A DNA stretch of 64,000 bases, taken from contig JAWWNJ010000006.1 of the NCBI GenBank assembly GCA_037176885.1, positions 1,116,001-1,180,000 on the forward strand, in the 5' to 3' direction. Position 1 is the stretch's first letter. The number at the start of each line of letters is the position of its first letter. A model generated the notes under the pieces. That model saw only the letters and a list, made by a program, of their open reading frames with translations. It was not told the DNA's origin and did no database searches. The position numbers and the translations under genes are program-made. Positions 32,945 through 41,905 of this stretch are shown here, piece by piece. This DNA comes from Favolaschia claudopus (lineage: Eukaryota > Basidiomycota > Agaricomycetes > Agaricales > Mycenaceae).

Positions 32945-34741
32945 CTATATCTCTTGCGCGGCAATCCGTCCGGGACCGTGGGAACGGCCGGAGGAATGGC
33001 CGGAGGGCCGGACGGATTTAGCCTGCTCAAGAGCACGATGCCTCTCGCAGCCAGAAATCTTGTGCCCAGAACCTCCGCAATACAGGCAAAGGTTTTCTCT
33101 CTTCCGGCGCTCAAATTCCCGCGGCAAAAGCTTGCCTGTGTGGTCGACCTGATTACGTAAGGCCGGACGAATGCACACTTGTCCGGCCGGGCGACTAGAC
33201 AGGGAAGGAATTGGTGCAGAGGAACCGGAGGGAACAGGGGGAGAGCCGGAAGAGGAAACGTTGGGCAAAAGAGGGGCACAAGGACTGTCGCAGGATAAGA
33301 ACTGATCAGCGACAGAGGCGGAGGAGAAGGCAGGTGCTGATGGCGGGTTCGGACACTCCTTGCAGGCAGCAATTTGGTGTTTGGAGCTGCCGCAATATCC
33401 ACAAAGCTTGTTCGCCCTCCGGCGCCTTCGTTCCTGTTGAGAAGGCTTGTTCCTGGGCCTGGATCGATTACGTAATGCCGGACGATATCTTCGTCCGGCC
33501 AATCGACGAGCCAAGGAAGCCGTCAGAGCAGAAGAGCTCGAGTGGACGGAAGGAACAGGGGAGGAACGAGAGCCGGAAGACGACGAGGAGGAAGAGAAGC
33601 TTGCAGAACGAAGCGAACGAGGGCTGCCACAGGACGAAGACTCATCCGAGCCGGGGCCGGAACCGTGGGAAAGGCCGGGGCCGGGCCCGGACGAACTCCT
33701 GGAGCGGCTGAGGGCCGGCTCGAGGAGCTCAGACGAAGACCACTCTTGCTGTTCCCAAAAGCGCTGGTCGATTCGGCTCGCAAAATTGCGTACACCTTCC
33801 AAAGTGGATGGGAAAGTGTAGTCGTCCATTTCGCGAGTGATGCGAAGCGGAAGAGCCGAATAGAGAGCGTGGGAAAGCGCAGAGTCACTCCAGTCGAGCG
33901 CAGGAGCGAGCGCATCAAACCGGAGGAGGAAGGGAGCGATCTTGTCAGAGTGCTTCATCTGAAGGTGCCGAAACTGATCCTCTGTATCTCCGATATAGTC
34001 CGGAGGACCAAAGACGTCAACAAACTCCATGATGAACACGGAAAAATTCCCATGCCACGCATAGCCCTGAAGTGCACCGGAAGGGAACAGCCGGGCAGCT
34101 TCACCCCGGAGGAACGACAAGATGAACAAATTCTTGTCATCGTCCGTCCGGAAGTCTCGAGGGCGTGCTGCAAAATGCATGTAGCACTGCATGAGGAAGG
34201 GATGGAGTTGGTGAGGATTGTTGCCGTCAAAGGGAGTAGGATATCGGAGAGGTCCGGAGGAGCTCAAAGTCTCAGAGGCCGGAGGAACAAGAACTGGTTC
34301 CTCTGCCGAGACTTGAGCTCTACTCGACGGAGCAAAATAGGACGGAGGATGAGCGTGGGAATCTTCCGAGATTCCACCAAAGAAGCCGGACGAATCGGCC
34401 GGAGGAACGGCCCCTTGACCCAGGCGAAAGAAAGGGTCAAAAGGCATCCGGACGAAAGCATCTGGATAGCCGGCATTGTAGTGGCCAGGGAATGGGACAA
34501 AATTCCCAGCCAGTGGTTGAGCGCCATACCCAACGGCCGGACCAAAGGGCCGTGGGAAAAAGCCGGGCCCGAGGGCCGGGCGAATGGCGGGAATGCCGGA
34601 CGAAGTGGTGGAATGGGGAATGAAGTCGGAAGACGGCGGAAGTGTGGCAGGTGAGGGAATTTGACCAGACTCCTCTCCGGCGCACGGGAAACCTGCGAGC
34701 GACGGAAAGACGAGAGGAGGAAGGTCGCAAGAGGAAGACAT
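32945..34741 (-). CDS. gag: Gag protein with capsid-type domain and two zinc knuckles (element C)
   Basis: A single 598-codon frame starting MSSSCDLPPL. Residues 1-160 are Pro/Ser/Phe-rich. About 165-330 is a Ty3-type Gag/capsid region (PFDGNNPHQLHPFL, FLRGEAARLF, DVFGPPDYIGDTEDQF, RIDQRF). About 340-420 is a Ser/Arg-rich stretch. Two CCHC knuckles of the form C-x2-C-x4-H-x4-C follow (CGYCGSSKH and CLYCGGSGH). Each knuckle is preceded by a related basic segment (RPALRN...), so the nucleocapsid part looks internally duplicated. It would package element RNA. No frame damage is seen, which is notable because no pol is attached, and it would need enzymes supplied in trans. The codons are shaped by the CCGG-word bias. 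Confidence 0.75.
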   Translation of the reverse strand: MSSSCDLPPLVFPSLAGFPCAGEESGQIPSPATLPPSSDFIPHSTTSSGIPAIRPALGPGFFPRPFGPAVGYGAQPLAGNFVPFPGHYNAGYPDAFVRMPFDPFFRLGQGAVPPADSSGFFGGISEDSHAHPPSYFAPSSRAQVSAEEPVLVPPASETLSSSGPLRYPTPFDGNNPHQLHPFLMQCYMHFAARPRDFRTDDDKNLFILSFLRGEAARLFPSGALQGYAWHGNFSVFIMEFVDVFGPPDYIGDTEDQFRHLQMKHSDKIAPFLLRFDALAPALDWSDSALSHALYSALPLRITREMDDYTFPSTLEGVRNFASRIDQRFWEQQEWSSSELLEPALSRSRSSSGPGPGLSHGSGPGSDESSSCGSPRSLRSASFSSSSSSSGSRSSPVPSVHSSSSALTASLARRLAGRRYRPALRNRSRPRNKPSQQERRRRRANKLCGYCGSSKHQIAACKECPNPPSAPAFSSASVADQFLSCDSPCAPLLPNVSSSGSPPVPSGSSAPIPSLSSRPAGQVCIRPALRNQVDHTGKLLPREFERRKRENLCLYCGGSGHKISGCERHRALEQAKSVRPSGHSSGRSHGPGRIAAQEI

Positions 34742-35992
34742 TGCAGGATGACAGGTGAGTTTGATAATACTGTTATATCCGTGCCGGAAAGAAGGAAGAA
34801 GGAAGAGGGAGAGAGGAGGTAGGTTCCGATCCGAGACGCAAGGGAGAAACAGAAGAGATGCCGAAGTAGAATTCGGGCTAGGTCGAACCCGGAACTACGG
34901 ATATCAAAACCACTACACCACAGGTAGATTAAGGATGAGTGGGAACTGTCAGCCTACACGAGAGGAACACAAGGAGGGAAGACAACAAGGGCGGCTAGAA
35001 CCCGCAGGCTGGTGGAAACCGATTCGCAACAAGAGCAAGGCGGGACTTGGCCGGGCCGGACCAAGGGGGTCACGTGATCGGGCCGGACGAAGGTCCGGGC
35101 GAGTCGGAGGAGCCGGGCGAGTTGGGCAAGGTAGAACGAAGTACAGGGAGGCTTGCCCGAAAGCCAAAGGATGAGCAAGGGTCGAGGTCGAGGCTCGACA
35201 AAGTCGAGCAGGTCCAGGTGAGCAAAGGAGACTTGGCCGAGGGCGTGGGAACAAGCCGGGCGAAAGGTCGGCCAAGGCTATCAGGAGCCGGACGAGCTCG
35301 GACGAGGATATGAGAGATGTCCGAACACAAGACCAAGAGATGTTGTCAAGAGGATAAGTCCGGACGAGAGGGAGATGAGCGGGAGGAGATCCGGACAGTG
35401 CAGCAGAACAAACGTTAATTATCAAACTAAGGAATACAAGCGGGAGACTCTACGTATTTAAAGTAAGTGCGGAGATATATCCAAATGAAGTCAGAAGTAT
35501 GTACAAGACAATAAGAACAATAAGCAAGAAGTGCGGTACAGTAGTAAGAACAATAAAGCAAGAGATGAGTACCGGACGAGAACAATAAAGACAATAAGAG
35601 AGAAGCATAGTCATATGATGCATACCAATGATGCCGGGGGAAAGTAGATGACATAATGTTGAGTCCGGAGGAGGACTGCAGAGTTCGATGCAAGGCATCT
35701 CACATCCGAACGAACAGAGGATGAGGGGACGACTCCGCAGGGATGTAGCATGGCTGGATAAGGGAATTGATCGGATCACCGGCCGGGCCGGGGGAGCCGG
35801 GCCGGACGCATGGCCGGGTGAACCGGGCGAACAAGTCGGACATGCGGGGAACTCAAGGATGAACAGGAATGGATCCGAGGGAGGTGGAAGTGAATCCGGA
35901 TAAACCTTGGGTGCGCCTCGTCCAATGTCTTGGCTGAGTAGGTGTCATCAGCATAAGAGAATAGGATGAGTAGCGGGATGAACGGTAGAACC
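34742..35992. other. leader region of element C, no gene
   Basis: Purine-rich on the plus strand. It contains the tRNA-like A/B box pair at 34879-34921, an AGAACAATAA-type microrepeat at about 35505-35610, and many CCGG words. No coding frame is credible. Confidence 0.4.
34879..34921 (-). other. tRNA-like promoter boxes (A box and B box)
   Basis: On the minus strand TGGTGTAGTGG (A-box-like) is followed about 20 bases later by GGTTCGACCTA (B-box-like). The gap is too short for a full anticodon arm, so it is not a tRNA gene. It could be a tRNA-derived relic or a SINE head. Confidence 0.3.
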
Positions 35993-36590
35993 AAGTCGGA
36001 TGACTTCCACGTGAATCCAGGTGAAGCGGGGATGAATTGGAAACATAGATTGGGATGCGAGAGGACTCCGTAGGAGTATTGGGATGAACAGAGGAGGACC
36101 AGGAGGAAGTCCGCATTGCTCCGGCCGGACGAGTGGCTGTGCAGGCCGGAGCATCGACAAGTAATGCAGGAAGGTTCATCGGCGAAGTCCGAGATCCATA
36201 TGAGCCCAAGGTGAAGCGGGAGATGAATGGGAAGGATAGGATCGTATGTGGGAGGACTCCGTGAGAGGAATGGTATGAGCGATGGGAACCAAGGTAAGTC
36301 TGCATTGCTCCAGCATCATAAGTGATGGATTAGGCCGGAGCATTGGCAAGGGATGCGGAAGGGTCCGACGGATAAGTCAAGCATCGGTATGAATCCGAGT
36401 GAGGGAAGGTGGATAGGAAACATAGGATCGGTTGGGTGAAGACTCCGTAAGGAGATCAGCATAGGGAACTGGGATACAGCTCATCTTGCTCCGGCAGCAT
36501 TGAAGGCTGATAGGCCGGAGCAAGGATGAGGTTGCTGACGGGTCCTGGGAAGAAGTCGGAGATCCGGATGAATCCAAATGAGGGGTTGAC
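35993..36590. repeat. diverged tandem repeat, unit 179-192 bp, about 3.2 copies
   Basis: Units start at AAGTCGGA 35993, AAGTCCGA 36185, AAGTCAAG 36374 and AAGTCGGA 36553 (partial). Shared blocks include GTGAATCC-like, GGAAACATAGGAT-like, GACTCCGT and TTGCTCCGG...GGCCGGAGCA. The last partial copy runs directly into the ORF3 coding sequence of element D. Confidence 0.75.
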
Positions 36591-39002
36591 TGGCCGGGAG
36601 TTGTGCACGGGCATAACAGGCCCCTTCAGAGCTCTTCGCACTAGACCCAATCCGACATATGATCGCATTATCCAGCTAGTGAGGCCCCCTCTTAGGATCA
36701 AGGAGCGGGCTTGAGGCATTTCGGCTATTCTGCCCAGAATGCGTTGGTACTCCCCATACATGGTTTTTACGGATGGTGATGAAGTGATACGGGAGCCCCT
36801 CGCGCGTGAGTCCGCTAAGGCTTTGGCTACTCCTGGATTGAAGTCCTCGTCGGACCGTTTCGGTCTGAAGATGTCGCAGTCGGCTCGTTTGTAGCCAATG
36901 ACGAAGGGTATGCCTCTCTCAAGGGCGACTTCCAGTACGTGCCGCGGGAAGCGGATAGCAGGATTGGCGATGATTTGGAATCGAAGCCGGAACTCCGCAT
37001 CCTCGTTGATGAGAAGGTAACCACGCTCAAGTACGTCTGGGTTCCACCCTTCCTCCAAGTTGACTCTCCACAGTGCGCCTTCGTACGTGTAGATCCTTCC
37101 CCAGTCTACGAATTCGTTAAGCCAGGTGGCTCTACGATCCATTACTTCCGGCAGGTATTCACCACGAGCCGGATCGCGACGAAAACGGGGAGGGGTGGAT
37201 TGCCGAATGGGAAAGGAGATACTCCCTCGCTCGGGAGGCGTCGTTCCTAGGTGCGGAGTAACTGGTCGAGGGTATCCACCTCCTCCTGAACTCACTGAAT
37301 AGTTATCCAGCGCGTCCTCATATCTGTCGCCGATTCGATCCTCCAGCGTCACTTGCGGTTTCTTCCCGTTTCGTTTCTCCATGTAACGGTCGGTGCTATC
37401 GCCCCAGTTATCTCTCGCCATAGCCCTGACCCAGCCTGTTTCATACGCCATAGGCTCCGAAGAATCGTATTCCCTCCTTTCGGAGCTGTGGTCGGAATGA
37501 GGGGAGGTGACGCGCGGCCCTAGAGAACGCCCATATTCGGTGGCGTCGTATTCTTTGGGGTCGACGTTAAGTATGGGCGAGTCCGTCGCGAAAATCAGGT
37601 GAGAGCCCAGCGCCAAAACCGGCATGTCCAATTTCCTCTCATGCTCGACCTTAGCCACTCTCTCGACTGGGGAGAACTCGTTCAGGGCCTCCTCTCTTTC
37701 CACTCCCGTCTCCGTGTCAAACTTCTCTCCGAGCTTGGGTGCGCAAAGGCATTTGAAACGTTCGTGAATGACGCTCTCTTCTTCCCAGCGCCGAACCTCT
37801 TCCATCTCCACATCCCCGCTAGCCGTGAGGATTTCTCTGTGCGGCTTCGGGTGGAAACGCTGGAAAATCACTGTCGTGCAACGACGGCTTCGGCTCTGCA
37901 CAACTACGTGGTGGTAAAGTCGATGCAAGTCTTCTGGGGATTCGTCGAAAGCTAAGGGCCTCCTCTTCCATCCTTGCCGATCTATCATATTGAAATCCAG
38001 GTCGCCGTCGTCGCCTGGGGTCGGCAGAGGGTTCCGAGGTCGGCAATATGGGTCGATTTTGAGTTGCAAGAACTCGTCGTAGTGCGTAGCGTGGTCAAAG
38101 GGAGCAAACTGCATGGGTATGTCCTCCACCCACAAGTCCTTCACTTCGTTCGTCTCTTTTTCCCTGTACCATTCCTCGATGAGACGGGGGTCCAAACGGG
38201 CCAGTCTCTTGTTCATCATTTCGAGCGAACTCCACATGTAGTAAAACGGCACTTCTTTTCTCACCAACAGTCCAAAGTTAACACTTTTATAGACTTGGCC
38301 TAGCTGGAACAAATACCCCGTCTTCGCGTACGTCGATAGCTCCAAGTCCTCGACGTCACGAATCGCGCTCGGGGGCACTCCGTCTCTCCATCCTGGAATG
38401 GACTCGGTCCACCACGAAATCCATCCCATGTGCTCGAGCATGGATCTCCTCGCCTCCATGACTAATTCATGGACCTCCGACTGCGAATTGTGGGCGGATC
38501 CCAACCGGTTGTACTCAAAGAGCGTGGGGACCTGAATATGTGCCTCCAGGTCCATCAAAGGGCTTTCGCCTAAGTCCTCTAACAGCGAACGGAAAAATCT
38601 CAAGTCGGCCTCGACCTCACGACGATCCGCCTCGGCTATCGCCCATTGCCCATTAGCGTCGGGGCCTTCCAATTCCAAGTGCGTCCTGGTGCTCCTAGCC
38701 CATGCTCCGCGCTTGAGATCATCTTCTTTGGCCAGCGGGATCCACCCTCGTGCATGATAACGGAGGTTGTACCAGTCGGGCTGATCCGCCCATTCGATGG
38801 TGAGATACCTCCCAAACTCGTCCATGGCGCTGTATTGATCTTGGTAATGCAGTCGCGCCGAGTAATCAAGCGCGTTGGATGGTATATTGGAACAAACTCC
38901 ATTAATCCCGACCCATTCGTCCGTCACTTCATCCTCTGGATCGATAAGTTGAGTGAACAGTCTCCGGATTCTTCCATTCGGGTAGCGCGGTAATTCAGAC
39001 AT
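36456..39002 (-). CDS. ORF3 of chromovirus D, unknown function, C-terminus replaced by repeat DNA
   Basis: The start MSELPRYPNGRI is at 39002. It shares scattered blocks with the E copy (55470-58565): the WVGINGVCSNIPSNALDY region, MLEHMGWISWW, LLVRKEVPFYYMWSS, RLARLDPRL, WGRIYTYEGALWRV...GYLLI and MPQARSLILRGGLTSW. After about KGPVMPVHNS the similarity ends and the frame reads into the tandem repeat of region C to a chance stop at 36456, so the true C-terminus (200 or more residues) is missing. It lies 287 bases after the integrase/chromodomain stop on the same strand, the env position of a retrovirus-like element. No signal peptide or membrane segment is visible, so it does not look like an envelope. 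The family is common near mushroom gypsy elements. Confidence 0.7.
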   Translation of the reverse strand: MSELPRYPNGRIRRLFTQLIDPEDEVTDEWVGINGVCSNIPSNALDYSARLHYQDQYSAMDEFGRYLTIEWADQPDWYNLRYHARGWIPLAKEDDLKRGAWARSTRTHLELEGPDANGQWAIAEADRREVEADLRFFRSLLEDLGESPLMDLEAHIQVPTLFEYNRLGSAHNSQSEVHELVMEARRSMLEHMGWISWWTESIPGWRDGVPPSAIRDVEDLELSTYAKTGYLFQLGQVYKSVNFGLLVRKEVPFYYMWSSLEMMNKRLARLDPRLIEEWYREKETNEVKDLWVEDIPMQFAPFDHATHYDEFLQLKIDPYCRPRNPLPTPGDDGDLDFNMIDRQGWKRRPLAFDESPEDLHRLYHHVVVQSRSRRCTTVIFQRFHPKPHREILTASGDVEMEEVRRWEEESVIHERFKCLCAPKLGEKFDTETGVEREEALNEFSPVERVAKVEHERKLDMPVLALGSHLIFATDSPILNVDPKEYDATEYGRSLGPRVTSPHSDHSSERREYDSSEPMAYETGWVRAMARDNWGDSTDRYMEKRNGKKPQVTLEDRIGDRYEDALDNYSVSSGGGGYPRPVTPHLGTTPPERGSISFPIRQSTPPRFRRDPARGEYLPEVMDRRATWLNEFVDWGRIYTYEGALWRVNLEEGWNPDVLERGYLLINEDAEFRLRFQIIANPAIRFPRHVLEVALERGIPFVIGYKRADCDIFRPKRSDEDFNPGVAKALADSRARGSRITSSPSVKTMYGEYQRILGRIAEMPQARSLILRGGLTSWIMRSYVGLGLVRRALKGPVMPVHNSRPVNPSFGFIRISDFFPGPVSNLILAPAYQPSMLPEQDELYPSSLC

Positions 39003-39289
39003 AGCTAAAAGTCCCAGATATCTGTAGACTCGTCGCTCGCTCCCTCAAATACAGCAAGAAATCTTTACTGCGTCTGTAGGAGGGTCTGGTCGTCGTTGCG
39101 AGTGGAAGTAGGAAACAGAATTGAGATTGTGGGAAGAGATTTGAGTAGATTAGGGGAGTGCTTGCCTCCCAAGTGGTGTAATTGTATCGATTAACGTCTT
39201 GCTATTCCTATCTTGATCATCATGGTGGGGAAACCTGTCCTCACCTTCCATTAAATACGCGAGCTATCCAATCGTCTCAGAGGGATCCG
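39003..39289. other. spacer between D pol and ORF3
   Basis: 287 bases without a gene. The corresponding spacer in element E (58566-58882) is of similar length. Confidence 0.5.
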
Positions 39290-40745
39290 TCACAAATTGT
39301 GATCCTTCCGGTACTGCGCCAAAATCCGAGGCGCGTTTTTCAAGTGAGATCTTGGCTCCCAAGTGTCGAACTGTGCACCATACCCCTCCCAACGTACGAG
39401 GTATTTGACGCCCAGCCCCTTCTTGTCGAATTTGTGCGCCAAAATCTTTTCGACTATGAATTCCTTTTTCGTCGGCTTTTTGATCCGAGTCTCTGGCAAT
39501 ACGTCTCTCTCTCCCAATTCCTCGCTCTGCTCTTGGTACTTCTTGAAGTGCTCTACGTTGAAAATCGGCAAGCCAGGGTACTTCTCGCTCAACTTAAGTC
39601 TGAAGACCTTCTCGTTTATCTGTTGAGCGACCTCAAAAGGCCCAATCCACCTCTGCGTTAATTTTGCTCCCGACCCCGAACTTTCCATCCACTCTAAAGT
39701 GTGAGGGTTGATTAAAACTCGGTCGCCTGGTTTCAAGATCGGAGGGGGCCGTCTTCTTTTGTTATGTTGTTTGGCCTGATCGTGTTGAGCCTTCGCCACT
39801 GCTATTCTGGCTTGTTCTCGGTGTCTACTCATCACCGCCACAAATTCCTCTGCCGGCCCTCTAGGCTCCCTTTTTCCTCCCTCTTCTGACCAGAAGTCGC
39901 TAGGCGCTCTGGGTTCAAACCCGTATAGGAGGAAGTAAGGGGCGTATCCCGTCGACGCGTGAGGGTTGGAGTTGTACGCAAACTCCAGTAACGACAACCA
40001 GAGCGCCCAAGTATCCTTAGCCCCAGCAGTGTAAGCTCGCAGCATGACTTCCAATTGCTTGTTAACTATTTCAGTCTGTCCGTCATGCTGGGGGTGATGT
40101 GACGAGGATAACGCCATCCTGCTCTTTATAATCTTCATGACTGCCGCCCAGAAATCGGAGGCCCATCTCGGGTCTCTGTCTGCTATGATGCTCGTGGGCA
40201 GACCAAATCGACACACTACGTGCTTGACGAACAACCTAGCAGTCTCTTCCGCATCCACCCCTGTAGTAGTCGGAATGAAAGTGACATGCTTGGTGAGTCT
40301 GCACACTATGACGAGCACTGCGTTGAATCCTTCTGACCAAGGCAAGTCAACTATGAAATCCATGGAAATGGACTCGTAGGGTCTCGAGGGAATGGGGTTT
40401 GGAATGAGGTACCCATATTTTTTGAAGTTATCGTTCTTCACCTTTTGACAAATATTGCATTCGCCGCAGAACTTTTCGAGGAAGGTCTTCATTCGAGGCC
40501 AGTAGTATCTGTGGGACAATTTATTCCATAGCTTCTCCTCCCCCGCGTGGGCTGTTTCTATAGCACTCTCGTGAATTTCACGGACTAACCCATTCCTCTC
40601 GCTCCTCGGTACGCACAACCGAGGCTGAAAATCGGCGTCACGGAAGAACAGCAAGCCCTCTTCATTCCTAAAGAATCGGAATCCTGGCTTCCAGTTCTCC
40701 GGTAGAGAATCCGGGCTAGTCCATACGCTTGCGAACGCGGGGGTC
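39290..40745 (-). CDS. pol: integrase and chromodomain part of D pol
   Basis: The frame runs from the region of LPENWKPGFRFFRNEEGLLFFRD downward. It has the HHCC finger (HAGEEKLWNKLSHRYYWP followed by ECNICQ) and the integrase core with D in SMDFIVDLPW, D in IADRDPRW and E in DGQTEIVNK. The GPFEVAQ region comes next, and the C-terminal chromodomain (EFIVEKILAHKFDKKG, KYLVRWEGYG, DTWEP) ends KDHNL. Chromodomains steer integration toward methylated-histone chromatin. A one-base frame change near 40720-40745 separates this part from the upstream RNase H frame. Confidence 0.8.
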
Positions 40746-41905
40746 GGACAGATACCCGGACACGAATCGACGCTTCACGTCTTCTCTCAATCCTACCAGA
40801 ATATTTGGGGGAGGATTTACAGCCCCCCAATACCCAGCGGCCGTCCGTACTTGTTCTAGTTCGTCGTCATCTTCTTCCCCTACATCCACCAGCGGAGGTA
40901 TTGCAGCCACTTCCGCTAAGTCAGAATCGTCTGCCGCTAGCTTTTCTTCTCCCTCAGTGGGCTTGGCGGCGCTCATCTCTGGGTTCTCTGCCTCTCTTGA
41001 AGTTTCGCTTTTCTTATTCATTTCCTGGGCTTGTCGACGAGTCGTCGCCCAGGCGTGTTTTTCTAGCCCTACACAGCATTCCTCCAGAGTGTACGCCATG
41101 AAAGTGGCCCGTCGAGCCGGTAATTCTTCTAACATCCTCTCCTGAGCTTCCGCTAGACTCGTATCTGTCTCAATAGTGCTCTGAGATTGATCGAGAGGAG
41201 AGATATTTTCAGGAGGCGGCCTGGGCAGTCTTGAAAGCGGGTCGACATTGGAGTGTTTGCGACCTGCCCGATGTATAATTTCAAGGCCTGGCGCATATGC
41301 TGAAAACACGGCTCCCCACGCTGCAAGTCGGCGGTTGGAATTTTCGTACGTTCTGGCCCATTGAAGGGCGGAATGGTCCGTGACAAGTAAAATCTTCTCC
41401 CCTTCGATAAAGGGCTGAAAACGCACTAACCCCTCCTTGGCAGCTAGGGCTTCCCTCTCTGTTGTCGAATATCTTTGTTCCGGGCCTTTGAATCTTCTGG
41501 AGTAGTACGCGACCACTCTTTCGACGTGTACCACTGTCTCCTCAAACGACGACCCCCACTCATCTTTCTCGCTCGCGTCGTTGTTCTTCTGACTGAGCGT
41601 GACGGTGAGCTTGGGCGGAGGCAGCCCTTGGTCGTAAGCCTTTCTTAACCGCTTGTAAGCTCTTGTGCCTTCTAAATCCTTGATCTTTATAGGTTGGATC
41701 TGCTGCAAAGCGCAGCCTAACGCTTCGTCTGAGGCGTCTGAATACAGCCGGTAGGTCCTTCCTTCCATGGGATGTCCCAGCAAAGGAGCAGCTTGGAGAG
41801 CGAGCTTCGCCTCTCTGAACGCATGCTCTTCTTCTCTCCCCCACTTCCACTTACAATCCTTTCTGAGTAGGTGGAACAGAGGGCCGCAGATGTCCGCGTA
41901 GAAGG
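40716..41905 (-). CDS. pol: RNase H and connection part of D pol (between two frameshifts)
   Basis: Contains the RNase H domain (YRLYSDASDEALGCALQQI, ERYSTTEREALAAKEG, ILLVTDHSALQWAR, NVDPLSRLPR) and an acidic spacer. The upstream break near 41898-41906 appears to be one missing base: FIPF-YADICG is read as FIPSTRTS in the Gag-RT frame. The downstream break is near 40720-40745. All three pol pieces otherwise keep motif integrity, which suggests recent inactivation. Confidence 0.75.

Larger units (their letters stand above)
30286..36590 (-). mobile_element. gag-only retroelement C with very dense CCGGAGGAA/CCGGACGAA words
   Basis: A compositionally distinct block running from the broken LTR of B to the broken ORF3 of D. 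It contains one intact Gag gene and no pol, protease or integrase. The words CCGGAGGA, CCGGACGA, CCGGGCGA and CCGTGGGA (reverse complement TTC-N-N-CCGG) recur dozens of times in coding and non-coding parts. LTRs could not be matched end to end. Both edges cut other elements, so it is probably the youngest insertion or a rearrangement junction. Confidence 0.5.

Noticed and set aside
33542..34654. 370-codon plus-strand ORF within region C
   Set aside because: Antisense shadow of the C Gag gene, opened by the CCGG-word bias. The Gag frame has recognisable capsid and knuckle motifs.
36456..39002. ORF3 as a retroviral-type envelope protein
   Set aside because: Position fits, but there is no signal peptide, hydrophobic fusion segment or membrane anchor in either D or E copy.
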